64,000 nt of DNA. Origin: Diogma glabrata (Eukaryota > Arthropoda > Insecta > Diptera > Cylindrotomidae). Below, in pieces: positions 44,760 to 56,534 of this stretch. Location of the stretch: contig OY856186.1 in NCBI GenBank assembly GCA_963693315.1, forward strand, positions 231,964,392-232,028,391, given 5' to 3'. Every line of letters starts with the position of its first letter. Positions within the stretch are counted from its first letter, which is position 1. Below the pieces are notes generated by a model. That model was not told the DNA's origin, did not search any database, and saw only the letters and a list, made by a program, of their open reading frames with translations. A program made the translations under genes and the position numbers.

Positions 44760-46835
44760 CTATTTTTTATTCTTATTGTTGATATTTCTTGCGCGCGCAT
44801 TTCTTTTGCTTGCGTGTTGGTTTGTGTTTATTGTTGCAATCAGCTGTGCATATGATTTACTCAAATTGTCGGTGTCCATCCTAAAATTCACTGTGTTTTT
44901 GTTGGCACTTATGAATAACATTTCCTTAATTGCCCGCTTGGTTTTGTTGCGATCATATGACAAAATCCTTGGATTGTCAAAATCAAATTTATGTCCAGTT
45001 TGGATTGAGTGTTGAACAGCTGCCGTTCCTTGAAGGTTTAGATGTTTCTGTTTATGGTCAAATTTATGCTGTTTTAATCTATTCCTCAGCTTCTGACCAG
45101 TCATTCCAATATAAGTCCCTACACAATCTTTGCAATTGATTTCATATATTAAATTCATTTTATCTATTTCTTCTGTGCGGTCTTTGTTTTTGGTGAGAAT
45201 TGTTTTTACATTCTTTACAGTTTTGAGACCTATGGCTATTGTTGGATTATTGTGTGTAAGAAGTTTTGTTAGATTCTCTGTTAACCCATTGATGTAGGTC
45301 ATCCCAAGATATGTTTTGTTTCCATTTCTGGAAGTTCGTGGAATGTTTTGAGGATCTGCTTTCCTTAGCTGTATGTCGTAGTATTTTTTTATTAGGGTCT
45401 TGATTAAGCTTGTTGGGTATCCATTCATTTCTAGTTGTTTTTGTATTCTGATTTTGGTCTCATTATGAAACTCTCTTGAGCTGAGGGTGAGTGCTCTGGA
45501 TATAAAAGAGTAGGCTACATTTGTTTTTTGATAATTTGGATGTTTAGATTCATAATTCAGTATTCTCCCCGAGTTTGTGGGTTTTTGATAATAGTTTGTT
45601 GATATTGTATTGTTATCATTTCTGATTACCAGCATGTCAAGGTATGGTATTTGTTTGTTGTTTTCATGTTCCAGGGTAAATTTTATGTTTTTGTTTTTAT
45701 TTATGTTGTTTAGGAGGTTGAAGATGTTCTCAATCTCATCTTTTGGTCCTATAAAAAGAATGTCATCTACATATTTGACCAATAGTGTTGGATCAACTCC
45801 ACTTTCTAAAATTGTTGTGTCAATTATGTCTGTTAGCACAAAATCGGCCAATATTGTTGATGTCGAGCCTCCTATCGTTAATCCATTTCTTTGTCTATAG
45901 ATCTTATTCGACCATTGGAAATAATTTGTTTTTTCTACACAAAATCTTACCATTTGGAAAAACATGTTTATCGGGATTTGTGTAACCTTAGATATCTGTG
46001 TCCACCTTTTCTGTAGAGATTGGAAAACTAAATTTAGTGGTATATTATCAAACATAGCTACTACATCAAAAGATGCTATGGCATCATCCGTGTTTATTCT
46101 GAGTCCTTTTAGTTTTTCTTTCAATGTGAAGGAATTGGATATGTTATATTGATTAAATACTTCTGCATCAGAGCAAATTCTATTCACGTATCTTGAAATT
46201 TCCCGGGATGGGCTATGTATTGCACTTATTATTATTCTTAAAGGTTTATCCGGCTTGTGAATTTTTATTGTTGGGTAGCATTTTGGTGCCTCCGCTGTGT
46301 AGGTAGTGAGTTTTTTTCGGGTTTGTAAATCAATGTATTGTTTTTCATATAGGGTTTTGACTAATTTGTTGTTCTCTTCTTGAAACTTTATTGTTGGGTC
46401 TTTGGTTAGTGGCAAATATTTTTCTCTATCCTGAAGGAGTGTGTTCATTTTTATATTAAGGTCTGTTTCATGTATTGCAATTGTTGTGTTTCCTTTGTCC
46501 GACTGTAGGATCCGGATGTCTCTATTTTCCTTGAAAAATTTTTGGGTTTTATTATAATGGTCCTGCAAGAGTAAATCTTGGTGCGCAGTATGTGATTGCG
46601 TTGTGTGAATGTGGTTAGATATTATGGTAGTTGCTTTGTTCCTTATTACGTCCTGTTGATCCTTAGTTCCCCCAGACGAGATAATATTTTCTGTTTCAGC
46701 TATTATATCTACTATTGGGATGTCTATTTTGTTGTGTGTTACTGAAAATTTTGGTCCACACGCCAAAAGGGCTTCAGCTTCTGTGGGAAAGGTCCTATCG
46801 GTTAGGTTTATGAACCATTTTTTGTCATATGACAA
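44760..46835 (-). CDS. Penelope-like RT/GIY-YIG protein, left (5'-truncated) copy
   Basis: A 691-codon frame identical in translation to the right-hand copy from SYDKKW onward. The RT domain has motif C KYVDDILFIG, and a GIY-YIG endonuclease at the C-terminus has GTYIGMTGQKLRNRLKQH. The frame lacks the N-terminal approximately 58 residues of the other copy and has no ATG near its beginning (46835 is a TTG), because the copy is cut at the palindrome junction. The 3' flank is interrupted by the 9.5-kb LINE about 150 bp after the stop. The coding part itself is intact, but normal expression is doubtful. Confidence 0.85.
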   Translation of the reverse strand: MSYDKKWFINLTDRTFPTEAEALLACGPKFSVTHNKIDIPIVDIIAETENIISSGGTKDQQDVIRNKATTIISNHIHTTQSHTAHQDLLLQDHYNKTQKFFKENRDIRILQSDKGNTTIAIHETDLNIKMNTLLQDREKYLPLTKDPTIKFQEENNKLVKTLYEKQYIDLQTRKKLTTYTAEAPKCYPTIKIHKPDKPLRIIISAIHSPSREISRYVNRICSDAEVFNQYNISNSFTLKEKLKGLRINTDDAIASFDVVAMFDNIPLNLVFQSLQKRWTQISKVTQIPINMFFQMVRFCVEKTNYFQWSNKIYRQRNGLTIGGSTSTILADFVLTDIIDTTILESGVDPTLLVKYVDDILFIGPKDEIENIFNLLNNINKNKNIKFTLEHENNKQIPYLDMLVIRNDNNTISTNYYQKPTNSGRILNYESKHPNYQKTNVAYSFISRALTLSSREFHNETKIRIQKQLEMNGYPTSLIKTLIKKYYDIQLRKADPQNIPRTSRNGNKTYLGMTYINGLTENLTKLLTHNNPTIAIGLKTVKNVKTILTKNKDRTEEIDKMNLIYEINCKDCVGTYIGMTGQKLRNRLKQHKFDHKQKHLNLQGTAAVQHSIQTGHKFDFDNPRILSYDRNKTKRAIKEMLFISANKNTVNFRMDTDNLSKSYAQLIATINTNQHASKRNARARNINNKNKK

Positions 46836-49078
46836 CCTTAGCTTGTTCTTCTCCCATAATAAGGATGAGATGTTGTGCCCCCCAAAAAATAGTAGATGAC
46901 TTTATCCACCACCAAGAACAGTCGAACAAGATAGCACGGGAATTGAACATGATCAGAATACAAAAGAAAATTAAGACACTAACGGAGAAGAACAAGCTAA
47001 GGTTGTCATATGACAAAAAATGGTTCATAAACCTAACCGATAGGACCTTTCCCACAGAAGCTGAAGCCCTTTTGGCGTGTGGACCAAAATTTTCAGTAAC
47101 ACACAACAAAATAGACATCCCAATAGTAGATATAATAGCTGAAACAGAAAATATTATCTCGTCTGGGGGAACTAAGGATCAACAGGACGTAATAAGGAAC
47201 AAAGCAACTACCATAATATCTAACCACATTCACACAACGCAATCACATACTGCGCACCAAGATTTACTCTTGCAGGACCATTATAATAAAACCCAAAAAT
47301 TTTTCAAGGAAAATAGAGACATCCGGATCCTACAGTCGGACAAAGGAAACACAACAATTGCAATACATGAAACAGACCTTAATATAAAAATGAACACACT
47401 CCTTCAGGATAGAGAAAAATATTTGCCACTAACCAAAGACCCAACAATAAAGTTTCAAGAAGAGAACAACAAATTAGTCAAAACCCTATATGAAAAACAA
47501 TACATTGATTTACAAACCCGAAAAAAACTCACTACCTACACAGCGGAGGCACCAAAATGCTACCCAACAATAAAAATTCACAAGCCGGATAAACCTTTAA
47601 GAATAATAATAAGTGCAATACATAGCCCATCCCGGGAAATTTCAAGATACGTGAATAGAATTTGCTCTGATGCAGAAGTATTTAATCAATATAACATATC
47701 CAATTCCTTCACATTGAAAGAAAAACTAAAAGGACTCAGAATAAACACGGATGATGCCATAGCATCTTTTGATGTAGTAGCTATGTTTGATAATATACCA
47801 CTAAATTTAGTTTTCCAATCTCTACAGAAAAGGTGGACACAGATATCTAAGGTTACACAAATCCCGATAAACATGTTTTTCCAAATGGTAAGATTTTGTG
47901 TAGAAAAAACAAATTATTTCCAATGGTCGAATAAGATCTATAGACAAAGAAATGGATTAACGATAGGAGGCTCGACATCAACAATATTGGCCGATTTTGT
48001 GCTAACAGACATAATTGACACAACAATTTTAGAAAGTGGAGTTGATCCAACACTATTGGTCAAATATGTAGATGACATTCTTTTTATAGGACCAAAAGAT
48101 GAGATTGAGAACATCTTCAACCTCCTAAACAACATAAATAAAAACAAAAACATAAAATTTACCCTGGAACATGAAAACAACAAACAAATACCATACCTTG
48201 ACATGCTGGTAATCAGAAATGATAACAATACAATATCAACAAACTATTATCAAAAACCCACAAACTCGGGGAGAATACTGAATTATGAATCTAAACATCC
48301 AAATTATCAAAAAACAAATGTAGCCTACTCTTTTATATCCAGAGCACTCACCCTCAGCTCAAGAGAGTTTCATAATGAGACCAAAATCAGAATACAAAAA
48401 CAACTAGAAATGAATGGATACCCAACAAGCTTAATCAAGACCCTAATAAAAAAATACTACGACATACAGCTAAGGAAAGCAGATCCTCAAAACATTCCAC
48501 GAACTTCCAGAAATGGAAACAAAACATATCTTGGGATGACCTACATCAATGGGTTAACAGAGAATCTAACAAAACTTCTTACACACAATAATCCAACAAT
48601 AGCCATAGGTCTCAAAACTGTAAAGAATGTAAAAACAATTCTCACCAAAAACAAAGACCGCACAGAAGAAATAGATAAAATGAATTTAATATATGAAATC
48701 AATTGTAAAGATTGTGTAGGGACTTATATTGGAATGACTGGTCAGAAGCTGAGGAATAGATTAAAACAGCATAAATTTGACCATAAACAGAAACATCTAA
48801 ACCTTCAAGGAACGGCAGCTGTTCAACACTCAATCCAAACTGGACATAAATTTGATTTTGACAATCCAAGGATTTTGTCATATGATCGCAACAAAACCAA
48901 GCGGGCAATTAAGGAAATGTTATTCATAAGTGCCAACAAAAACACAGTGAATTTTAGGATGGACACCGACAATTTGAGTAAATCATATGCACAGCTGATT
49001 GCAACAATAAACACAAACCAACACGCAAGCAAAAGAAATGCGCGCGCAAGAAATATCAACAATAAGAATAAAAAATAG
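46829..49078 (+). CDS. Penelope-like RT/GIY-YIG protein, right copy
   Basis: A 749-codon intact frame. N-terminal helix-rich part (VDDFIHHQEQSNKI..), then RT related to telomerase RT: CYPTIKIHKP, SFDVVAMFDNIPL (motif A), GLTIGGSTSTILADF (motif B), KYVDDILFIG (motif C, about residue 412), IPYLDMLVIR. The C-terminal GIY-YIG endonuclease starts near residue 620: LIYEINCKDCVGTYIGMTG ... RNRLKQH. The tail is basic (KRNARARNINNKNKK). The ATG at 46829 lies in the inverted left arm, so the first dozen residues are created by the junction. An ATG at 46865 in the loop may be closer to the natural start, which could lie in lost upstream sequence. No stops or frameshifts, so it is potentially functional. 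Confidence 0.92.
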   Translation: MTTLACSSPIIRMRCCAPQKIVDDFIHHQEQSNKIARELNMIRIQKKIKTLTEKNKLRLSYDKKWFINLTDRTFPTEAEALLACGPKFSVTHNKIDIPIVDIIAETENIISSGGTKDQQDVIRNKATTIISNHIHTTQSHTAHQDLLLQDHYNKTQKFFKENRDIRILQSDKGNTTIAIHETDLNIKMNTLLQDREKYLPLTKDPTIKFQEENNKLVKTLYEKQYIDLQTRKKLTTYTAEAPKCYPTIKIHKPDKPLRIIISAIHSPSREISRYVNRICSDAEVFNQYNISNSFTLKEKLKGLRINTDDAIASFDVVAMFDNIPLNLVFQSLQKRWTQISKVTQIPINMFFQMVRFCVEKTNYFQWSNKIYRQRNGLTIGGSTSTILADFVLTDIIDTTILESGVDPTLLVKYVDDILFIGPKDEIENIFNLLNNINKNKNIKFTLEHENNKQIPYLDMLVIRNDNNTISTNYYQKPTNSGRILNYESKHPNYQKTNVAYSFISRALTLSSREFHNETKIRIQKQLEMNGYPTSLIKTLIKKYYDIQLRKADPQNIPRTSRNGNKTYLGMTYINGLTENLTKLLTHNNPTIAIGLKTVKNVKTILTKNKDRTEEIDKMNLIYEINCKDCVGTYIGMTGQKLRNRLKQHKFDHKQKHLNLQGTAAVQHSIQTGHKFDFDNPRILSYDRNKTKRAIKEMLFISANKNTVNFRMDTDNLSKSYAQLIATINTNQHASKRNARARNINNKNKK

Positions 49079-49617
49079 GAAAACAAAAATCGAAGAGAGA
49101 ACAACACAAGTAGAGATCAATAAAAATAAAAATAATTATTACGTTTACAAAAGATCATTAACCTCCGTGTAGCATTTTCATAATCAATGTTTAATTTTAA
49201 TTTCAATGTTAATTCTGTGTCATAATGTTAATATAATTTTAATTTGTTAATTTTTTAATTTTTAATGTTTGTGACTAAATGAACCAAAGCGTCTATGAAA
49301 AAGTTTAGTTAATGGTTGGAAAGTTAGTAATAACAAGTTAGTTTAACAATAGAAAATGTAAGTTTAATTAAATTTCCCTTTACAAATTGTAACTCAATAA
49401 TAAAGTAAATATTATGTTTTTAGATATGGAGATTGAAAAAGGTGACATACAATCACCGAAACGTCTCTCGAAAAAATTATAACGGTTTGAAAATTAAGAA
49501 AATAAAAATGATAGTTTTGAAATCTTGATTTTTAATTAAATGAAAAAATTTTAGTCTATTATCTGAGCTTGCGGCGAAGGTTGACCACTATTGCCAAAAG
49601 ATAAAAACCAAAAAGAT
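49079..49617 (+). other. Penelope-like element 3' region (right copy)
   Basis: Non-coding tail mirrored at 34731-35129 and 44611-44759 in the left copy. It shows how the left arm looked before the LINE inserted. It ends CAAAAAGAT directly at the flanking 13-bp repeat. Confidence 0.85.
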
Positions 49618-49919
49618 CTTATTTATAGATTTTTCTTGGTCCAGGGCCATATTGGTTTTTTATTGATTTAGAATTACATCTCCTGGCATAACGTCGTTTC
49701 TATAACAACGTTATAATAGGTGTAGAAATCAAACTTTTTTATTTGCAAAGGTGTTTACAGCGTCAAATATCAATTTAAAAATAATTTTCTAGGTAGTAAA
49801 TCTAGATATCAAATTAGTTACAAGCTCTTAAAATAAAAAGTGTTTACACCACAAATTAAATCACATCTACTAATTTGCTATCTCGCTGTAAACGTGGTAT
49901 TTGGAAATACCTTATGTAA

Positions 49920-50075
49920 ATATGGCATACACATGTTGTAAATTATATTATCAATAAATTCTACTCTAAATGTCAATATTACATATTTAGTTTATATTTA
50001 ATCTTTGTAGTAATACCTGCCACAGGAGCCAAAGAAGTTTTACTTCAACCGCGTGTAAAGATTGCACGCACTTTT
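49920..50075 (+). repeat. dispersed repeat, copy 2
   Basis: Inverted relative of 28928-29095 with shared ACATGTTGTAAATTATATTA, CCAAAGAAG and CGTGTAAAGATT blocks. The 300 bp before it (49631-49919) shows nothing else. Confidence 0.6.
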
Positions 50076-52640
50076 TTTTATTGATTGAATCAAAAATAAG
50101 AAAAAAATATATTTTAAAAAAATAATGAAACTCAATAATTAAGTAACTAAAATCGACACGTCTAACTCATATAATATTTAACACGATACTGAATAAAAAA
50201 AGAAGCCAACCTTGAGGATTGTCGACACCTTAAAACTGTGAAATAGCTGTGTTTTTTTGTATCTTCCAATTATTGTTGCATTGCAAATTAAAATTTCAGA
50301 ATTTTTAAATTAAAATCATTAAAATTATTCTGGGTTTCACATCTATCAGCATTCCAAGCAACTATTATATAAATTTTTATTTTTAATAATCAAAACATAT
50401 CATGGACAGTACAGTGTACAGTAGAGTAGAAAAGTAGAAAATATAAATAGAACCTAATTGACATAATAATTACTATACTTACTTATTATTATTATTATTA
50501 TTTATACATTATTTATTTTATTTATACATTTTTTTAAATTTTATTATTATTTATAATATATTATCATTAGTTTCAACAATACTTAGGTTATTCGTTCCTT
50601 CAATTGCGCTTTATTTATTAAAAAGTATAAAGAAAACACACAAATCAAATATGGCAAAAACATTTTTTTCATTTTGGCAAAAAATAACCCACAATCTTTA
50701 CTTACTTTACCACACTTACACACTGTTATTAACTGAGAAAAACATGAAACGTAGGACTTTTCACGATTGGAATAGATATCAAAGGTATCTATATATCCAA
50801 GGGATTTATTTTAAATTCTTAAAAATGATACACGAATTTACGGACTAGAACGGACTCTAACAAGGAAAGATCGCTAATAACACAAAAATAATTTAATTTA
50901 AAAGACCATGATGGTCTACACCATTTTAACAGAATTTAAAGAATTTTAAAAAATATAATATAGAAATATAAAAAATAAACCTTACTTATTATAGTTTGTT
51001 GATTGTGTTTGTTTTGATGCTCCGACAATAAAAATTGTACAGATATAAAAGTTTTGCGTTGAAACCAAATCGCTCAAATATTGACGACGAACTATATTTG
51101 TATGCACTAATTTACAGTTTAAGTTAAACACACCATTCCTATACAACTTCCCATGTTCTTTCATGCGAAGAACTTTTCGAATATAGTTTTGGTCATCCAA
51201 TTCATATTCTTTCGTTTCTTTCAGCCGGTATCGATTTATTTGTTCCGATAACCGGAATGGTAAAACAACGGTCACGCTATATTGGAGGCCGTTTTCTAAT
51301 CCAAACACGAAAACATGATAAAAGCAAAACAAATCCAAAATGTTGAAACTTGTTTGAATCATTTATTTGATTTTTTAAAATTGCAGCTATCTAACTTCTT
51401 AGCACACACAAAACTTAGTAAAATGGCAACAACAATTTATCACTGATTGAATAAAAAAAAATACCAATTTTACAAATAAACCAATTCAACAATTTTAATG
51501 TGAACCAGTATTCTACATTAATATACAATATTTTCTTTTTAGGTGCCACGATCAGGTGCCAAATCACTAATGATTTTAATTTACATGCTAAAAAAATTAT
51601 TTAATTAGACATTAGTAGAACTATTCTAAAGACAACTTTGTCTATCTAATTTTAATTTACAACTCAACAAAATTCATAAATATTTTGTTATTTATACTCT
51701 TAATATTACATATAAAAGAGAGTAATTAAAAATTTGATCACATAAGCATTATACATCAAAAAGTATTCAACCACGATCACACTCAATTACATAAAAAAAA
51801 ACTCCGCCTAATCTATTTATTAACATTAAATCGAGTTACATTTGATAATAATCAATTTAATAAGGGCGTCAACATGTATTATTTCCAACATCTAGTTAAA
51901 CATTGGCAATCACTGTTATAACAGCTGACTGAGAAATAAATTTATATAAATGAAAAAATACACCATGATCCTCACTTGTTTTATATGTGTAAACATTACA
52001 AATGTAATGAAACGATGCAATGAATTTGTATCGTAATTGAAAAATTGAAAAGTTTTGGTTGGCTAGGAAATTAGTCCTTACTGCTAGTATTTTAGCTACA
52101 AGGAACTAATTTCCCATCAAACACCTTTATTCAGAACTCAAGGGTTCTTATCAGATGGTAGGCCTTTTGTTCAATCGATTCATGTTAGACGTCACGTGAT
52201 TTGGCGGTCATTATAAACATTAAATTCAATAAAAAAGAAAAAACCAAAATATGAATCAAGAGAACGAGAATAAAAAAATAACACATGATTACAATTTATC
52301 TCAATCTCTCTTTTAGTATTTATTTTTAATACATATAGCTACAGTGTGACGATCTCGCGTGATGATCTCCCAAATATATAAATTTTTCCCCATACAAAAT
52401 GGCACAACGCACCTAAGGAATTTTTCACTTCAAACATATAATAACATTAACAAATGATAAACTGTTAAAATTTCATTTAAAAAAATAATGACACCTAATC
52501 GAATTATATCGTACCGAAAATAATATTCGTTTGCCTTTATTATTTCATTGTTGTTTGAATTTATTCATTATCTTATTCATTATCTTATTTTTTATTATTG
52601 TTTGATGCAATTGGGTGAATGTATTCATGTGTTTAAGATT
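50076..52640. other. AT-rich region without a supported gene
   Basis: Contains an ATT microsatellite near 50483-50505 and an imperfect inverted repeat at 52068-52117 (GGAAATTAGTCCTTACTG ... AAGGAACTAATTTCC). A 126-codon minus-strand frame at 50982-51362 (with YRLKETKEYELDDQNYIRKV) has ordinary composition but no recognised family. I leave it as an unproved frame. Confidence 0.4.
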
Positions 52641-52756
52641 TAAAATCAGAGTATAGTATGATAGAGATGAATATATATATTTTTTTTTTTTTTTTTAATA
52701 AAATGTGTTGTGTAATAGGGTTTAGAATATGTGTCACAACAACACATAAATACCTT

Positions 52757-53817
52757 TTAAGACCCAGGTCTAGACCTGGGTCCCACAACAACTGGCGTTC
52801 TAAGGTGTAGATTAACGCTTTTTTTAAACATCTGTGGGTTGAAGCCACCTGAGACTAAGTGTTCCGGCAAACTATTCCATTTGTACGCAGTTCGGACAAA
52901 GAAGTCTCTCTGCGATCTGCCAGTATGACAGCGCGGGATCTTTACCGTTTCACTGGTTGCGGCAGCCGATTGCCGAGTGGAACGGGGGTAAGAATAAATT
53001 TGAGGCATGATGCCGCTGATTTCATCTGAGCACTGCTGATGACGATTTTTTGTAAAAAACAACGAGGTCAGCAACAGTGCGACGATGTTGTAGGGAATCA
53101 AGTTTTGATGTCAAAGTTCGATCACCTACAATTCGTATAGCTCGCTTTTGAACAGAGTCCAAGAGGGCCAAGATGGAAACAGAGGCAGCACCCCAAACTT
53201 GACAGCAGTACTCCATACAGGGACGAATATAGGACTTATAAACATGGAGCAATTGGTATGGAGTGAAAAATTTTTTGCATCTATTTAGGAGGCCAAGTTT
53301 TTTAGACGCGCTTTTTGCCATCGCCATTACATGATCGTTCCAGAGTAGGTCATTTGAAACTGTGACACCCAATAAACGAATGTTTTTACATTCACCTATT
53401 GGTTCATCACACATACTAAATAAAATATCTTTGGGGAACTCGGTCTTTAATCTGGAAACAATCAACAGCTGTGTTGTGGTGGAGTTGAAATTGACAAGGT
53501 TTTGGTCACCCCAGTCGGCGACTTTATTCAGGTCTTTGTTCACGTTTATGGCAGCGTCTCTCTGGATTAATTCGTTCGTGAATTTTACCTTTTGAAGGAA
53601 GGGGCTCGAACGACTTGTGCAGAGTACTATCATCTGCAAAACTATTTATTGGGTTACTGGTGATTTTCAACAATTCGTTGATATAAATCAAAAATAGGGT
53701 TGGGGATAATACTGAGCCTTGGGGTACACCAGCGTTAATTAGTTTAGACTCAGAAGAAAATCCGTCTAAGGTTACCGAAATGTATCGGTTGGATAGAAAA
53801 TTTTGAATCAGCTTCAC
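52757..53817 (-). pseudogene. LINE ORF2 C-terminal half in three frames
   Basis: 53817-53620 has motif B GVPQGSVLSPTLFLIYINEL and motif C SFADDSTLH. A shift near 53600 leads to VNKDLNKVADWGDQN, RLLGVTVSNDLLWNDHV and YKSYIRPCMEYCCQVWG. A further shift near 53060 leads to the C-terminal YPRSTRQ and RDFFVRTAYKWNSLPEH blocks. The GPR.RPG tail reaches the stop at 52757. Catalytic motifs are preserved but the frames are broken, so the copy is inactive yet young enough to read throughout. Confidence 0.82.
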
Positions 53818-53855
53818 AACATTGGGATGAAAACCGTACGCAACGAGCTTGTTGA

Positions 53856-55277
53856 TTAAGTTGGCATGACTCGATCGAATGCCTTGGAGATGTCTAAAGC
53901 GATAACGTATGTTTCACCACCTTTATCAAGTATGCTGTTCCAACAATGCGCTACATAGTTTAATAGATCGGTAGTTGATCTTTTGTTTCGAAAACCGTAT
54001 TGGCTGTCGGATATTAAATGATTTTCTTCCAGAAATTTTGAAATATGTGTATTAATATAATGTTCATAGACTTTGGATAGGACCGATAGTAAAGCTATTG
54101 GCCTATAATTTGAGATATCGGATTTTGGTCCCTTTTTGGGGACGGGCTGGACATTTGCCAACTTCCAGCACGAGGGAAATAAACCAGATTTGTAGGATTG
54201 GTAGAATATTTTAGTTAAAGTTGGTGCAAGTTCTTTGGAAAAGGTTTTTAAAATAATGGGTGGAATATTGTCCATTCCTGAGGCTTTGTTGATGTTTAAC
54301 CCCTTTAAAAGTTTAGCCACTATTTTGGGTTTGAAGTGAAGTTCATTCATATTAACTCCTGAAGACTGGATTTTGGGTATTTCCTTAGGAGTTTCCAAAA
54401 CAGTGGAGTTCAGAGCAAAGCGTTCAGCGAACAAGTTAGCTTTTCTTGCGGGATCATTGACGATTAAATCACCATCAATAATAGGGGGATTAGAAAATTT
54501 TGTACCAGAATTTAAAGAATTAATGGCACTGTAGAAACTCTTGTCAGAAACAGACATAGACGTAAGTTTTGAGGCTTTCGCTCTGTCAATTTCGGACTTT
54601 TCGTTTGAGATAATCCGATTAGATATTTTGTTGGCCTTTAGATATTGGGATCGATTAGTGGGAGTTTTGTTATGAATCCAAATATTAAATGATCTACGTT
54701 TGTTTCTAAGTGCCGTTTTGGCAGCTTTCGAATACAAGTATTTTTGTTTGGGTTTTACTATGGAGAAAGGGACAAATTTATTGATAGCAAATTGGATGGT
54801 TTCTGTAAAGTTTTGAGCAGAAACATTTACATTGTCAGTGTAAAAACAATGACGGTCGAAAGGGAAACCATGGAAAAAATTTTGAAGACCACTCTTATCC
54901 ATTTTTGAGTAGTGAAATATTTTACGGGGTTTGGGAGCTGTAGTTTTAAGTAAATCAGTTTTGATAACTGATGAGATTAAATAATGATCAGAATTTCCAA
55001 TACTACCTTTCGCGACATCGACACTCGTAATATCTGGCATTGTGGTAAGATAGAGATCTAAAAGAAAACTATTATCACCGCCATTACGGGGAGTGAAAGT
55101 CGGGCTTTTAACAATTTGGAATAGGCCCTGAGACGCGGCAAAAATTTCTGCCAGTTTTCCACTATTGTCAACATCGTCGGTCGATTTGGAGAATTCCAAC
55201 CATGATTTGTTGTGGACGTTGAAGTCACCGGTAACGATAACTTCACAATTAGGGGACTTTGCTCTAATATCGTCCAC
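53856..55277 (-). pseudogene. LINE ORF2 middle: endonuclease end, linker and RT start
   Basis: Continues with VTGDFNVHNKSWLEF (Asp/Asn) and GNSDHYLIS (Asp-His), completing the endonuclease. A 150-residue linker follows, then RT with DNIPPIILKTFSKELAP, WKLANVQPVPKKGPK, NYRPIALLSVLSKVYEHYI, YGFRNKRSTTDLL and motif A VIALDISKAFDRV. The frame ends directly after motif A at a frameshift near 53850. Confidence 0.85.
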
Positions 55278-55308
55278 AATTTTTGTCAGTATATTAAAAA
55301 AGTTTGGG

Positions 55309-55770
55309 TTACGTTTGTTGGGGGACCGGTATAAAGCTATTGTAAAAAGTCATTTCTGGAAGACAAATCTTTAAAACCATTGTATTGAAGCCGTCACCGT
55401 GTAGTTCAAAATTTGGAAAGCGCGTGTACGCAACACTCTCATGAATGAATGCGCATACGCCCTGATGGAGTTTGAAAGCTGATTCGAGCCTATATTTGGA
55501 ATTAAGCGATTCTATAAAGAGAAAATTTTCAGAAACTTGTGTTTCTGTAAGGAATAGAATGTTCGGTTTGTCGTGCTCAAGATGATGTTGCACGTGGTCA
55601 TGGTTAGCGTTCAATCCGCAGATGTTTTGAACATTTATTTTAAAATTTTTTATTGATTCATATATGTTTTGTCCCTGCAAATTCCGTGGACATGCCGCTT
55701 TATGTGCGGGTGGATTGCGCAAATTTGCTTTACCACTTGCAGACTTATTTTTATTCGGTTGTACTGCCAT
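55309..55770 (-). pseudogene. LINE ORF2 N-terminus, endonuclease part 1
   Basis: Basic leader then KINVQNICGLNANHD (endonuclease Asn) and NILFLTETQVSEN (Glu), followed by VCAFIHESVAY. The frame ends in PVPQQT and continues in another frame at 55277, so one frameshift separates it from the rest of the domain. The leader before the endonuclease (about 45 residues) is unusual but may include 5' sequence read by chance. Confidence 0.75.
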
Positions 55771-56534
55771 ATATATATCAAAATGTTTATTTTATTTTTT
55801 TATATTTTATTTTAAAATGCATAACTAAGTAAAAAATCCTATCATACTACAAAATATGACATATGCCAATATTTCATGATAAGATGAAGAAATAATAACA
55901 AAATAATAAGTGAAAAACAAATTGTGAGAAATTTGCAGAAAACAAAACAAAACTAAATGCCAATAATCCAGCTGATGCAGCGCACCCCAGACGCACCGCC
56001 CACCACCTCAATCGAGGCACAAAGCCCATACATAACTACGTGTTGGTCCGATTCCTCGGAAGAGCTAATGAGCGGTACCGCTACGGAACGCTGCCCAGCT
56101 AAGACTGGAAGTGCTGCCATTAACTAATTAAAGTTCGTCCGCCAGCACCCTTAGATATCATCTTGGCTAATGACATCTCCTGCCATTGCCAGTGGTATGT
56201 GATATCTCACGCTAACTCATATGTCAATGGCAGGGACTGGAGTACGCAGGGTAGTCAGACCCGTAGATCAACATTGATCATAATCGATCAAAATCGATCC
56301 CTCCTGCGGGTTTGGTTTCATTAAAATTTATTTTACTGAACGTCATTTCCGTTTGAAAACATTACTTCCATCCGAAAAAAGAGTTGATTTACTTTGTCAT
56401 ATCGCGCCTACAGAAGTTTTACTTAAATAAGATGGTTCAACATAAAGTGTTAAATTGGAGATTGAATAATAATATTCAGCTACAATATTCAGTGAATTTT
56501 TACATTTTACTACAGGCTACAATTATCTGGTTTA

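Larger units (their letters stand above)
34648..49617. mobile_element. head-to-head pair of Penelope-like elements forming a palindrome
   Basis: The left arm 34731-46854 (minus copy) and right arm 46984-49617 (plus copy) are inverted copies meeting through a 129-bp loop (46855-46983). The left arm is interrupted by a LINE (35130-44610). After removing the LINE and its 9-bp duplication, both arms measure 2634 bp. By eye they differ at very few sites; one difference is a synonymous Cys codon (TGC/TGT) near 45136. The loop belongs to the 5' coding part of the right copy, so the left copy is 5'-truncated. A 13-bp direct repeat CTTATTTATAGAT flanks the whole structure (34635-34647, 49618-49630). 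An extra tail of 83 bp (34648-34730) occurs only on the left side. Inverted copies and one-sided tails are known for Penelope elements. Confidence 0.9.
52681..56320 (-). mobile_element. Jockey/CR1-type LINE, frameshifted
   Basis: The minus-strand element ends in a poly(A) tail (T-run at 52681-52696). Its ORF carries an AP endonuclease and RT but no RNase H, as in Jockey/CR1 groups. The 5' limit is estimated near 56320, where a GC-richer 5' UTR (CCAGTCCCTGCCATTGACA ...) begins; no target duplication was established. No ORF1 was seen between 55770 and 56320. An older fragment of the same family is at 22736-23262. Confidence 0.82.

Noticed and set aside
45610..45900. Antisense frames of 94-97 codons within the Penelope arms
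   Set aside because: They mirror the RT/GIY-YIG coding strand and occur identically in both arms; they are shadows of the sense gene.
46829..46866. N-terminal residues MTTLACSSPIIR of the right Penelope ORF as genuine protein
   Set aside because: The first codons lie in the inverted left arm and exist only because of the palindrome junction.
34731..49617. Palindrome as a pure assembly artefact
   Set aside because: One arm carries the LINE with its own duplication, at least one silent base difference separates the arms, and a 13-bp repeat flanks the structure. An artefact is therefore less likely, though only reads can exclude it.
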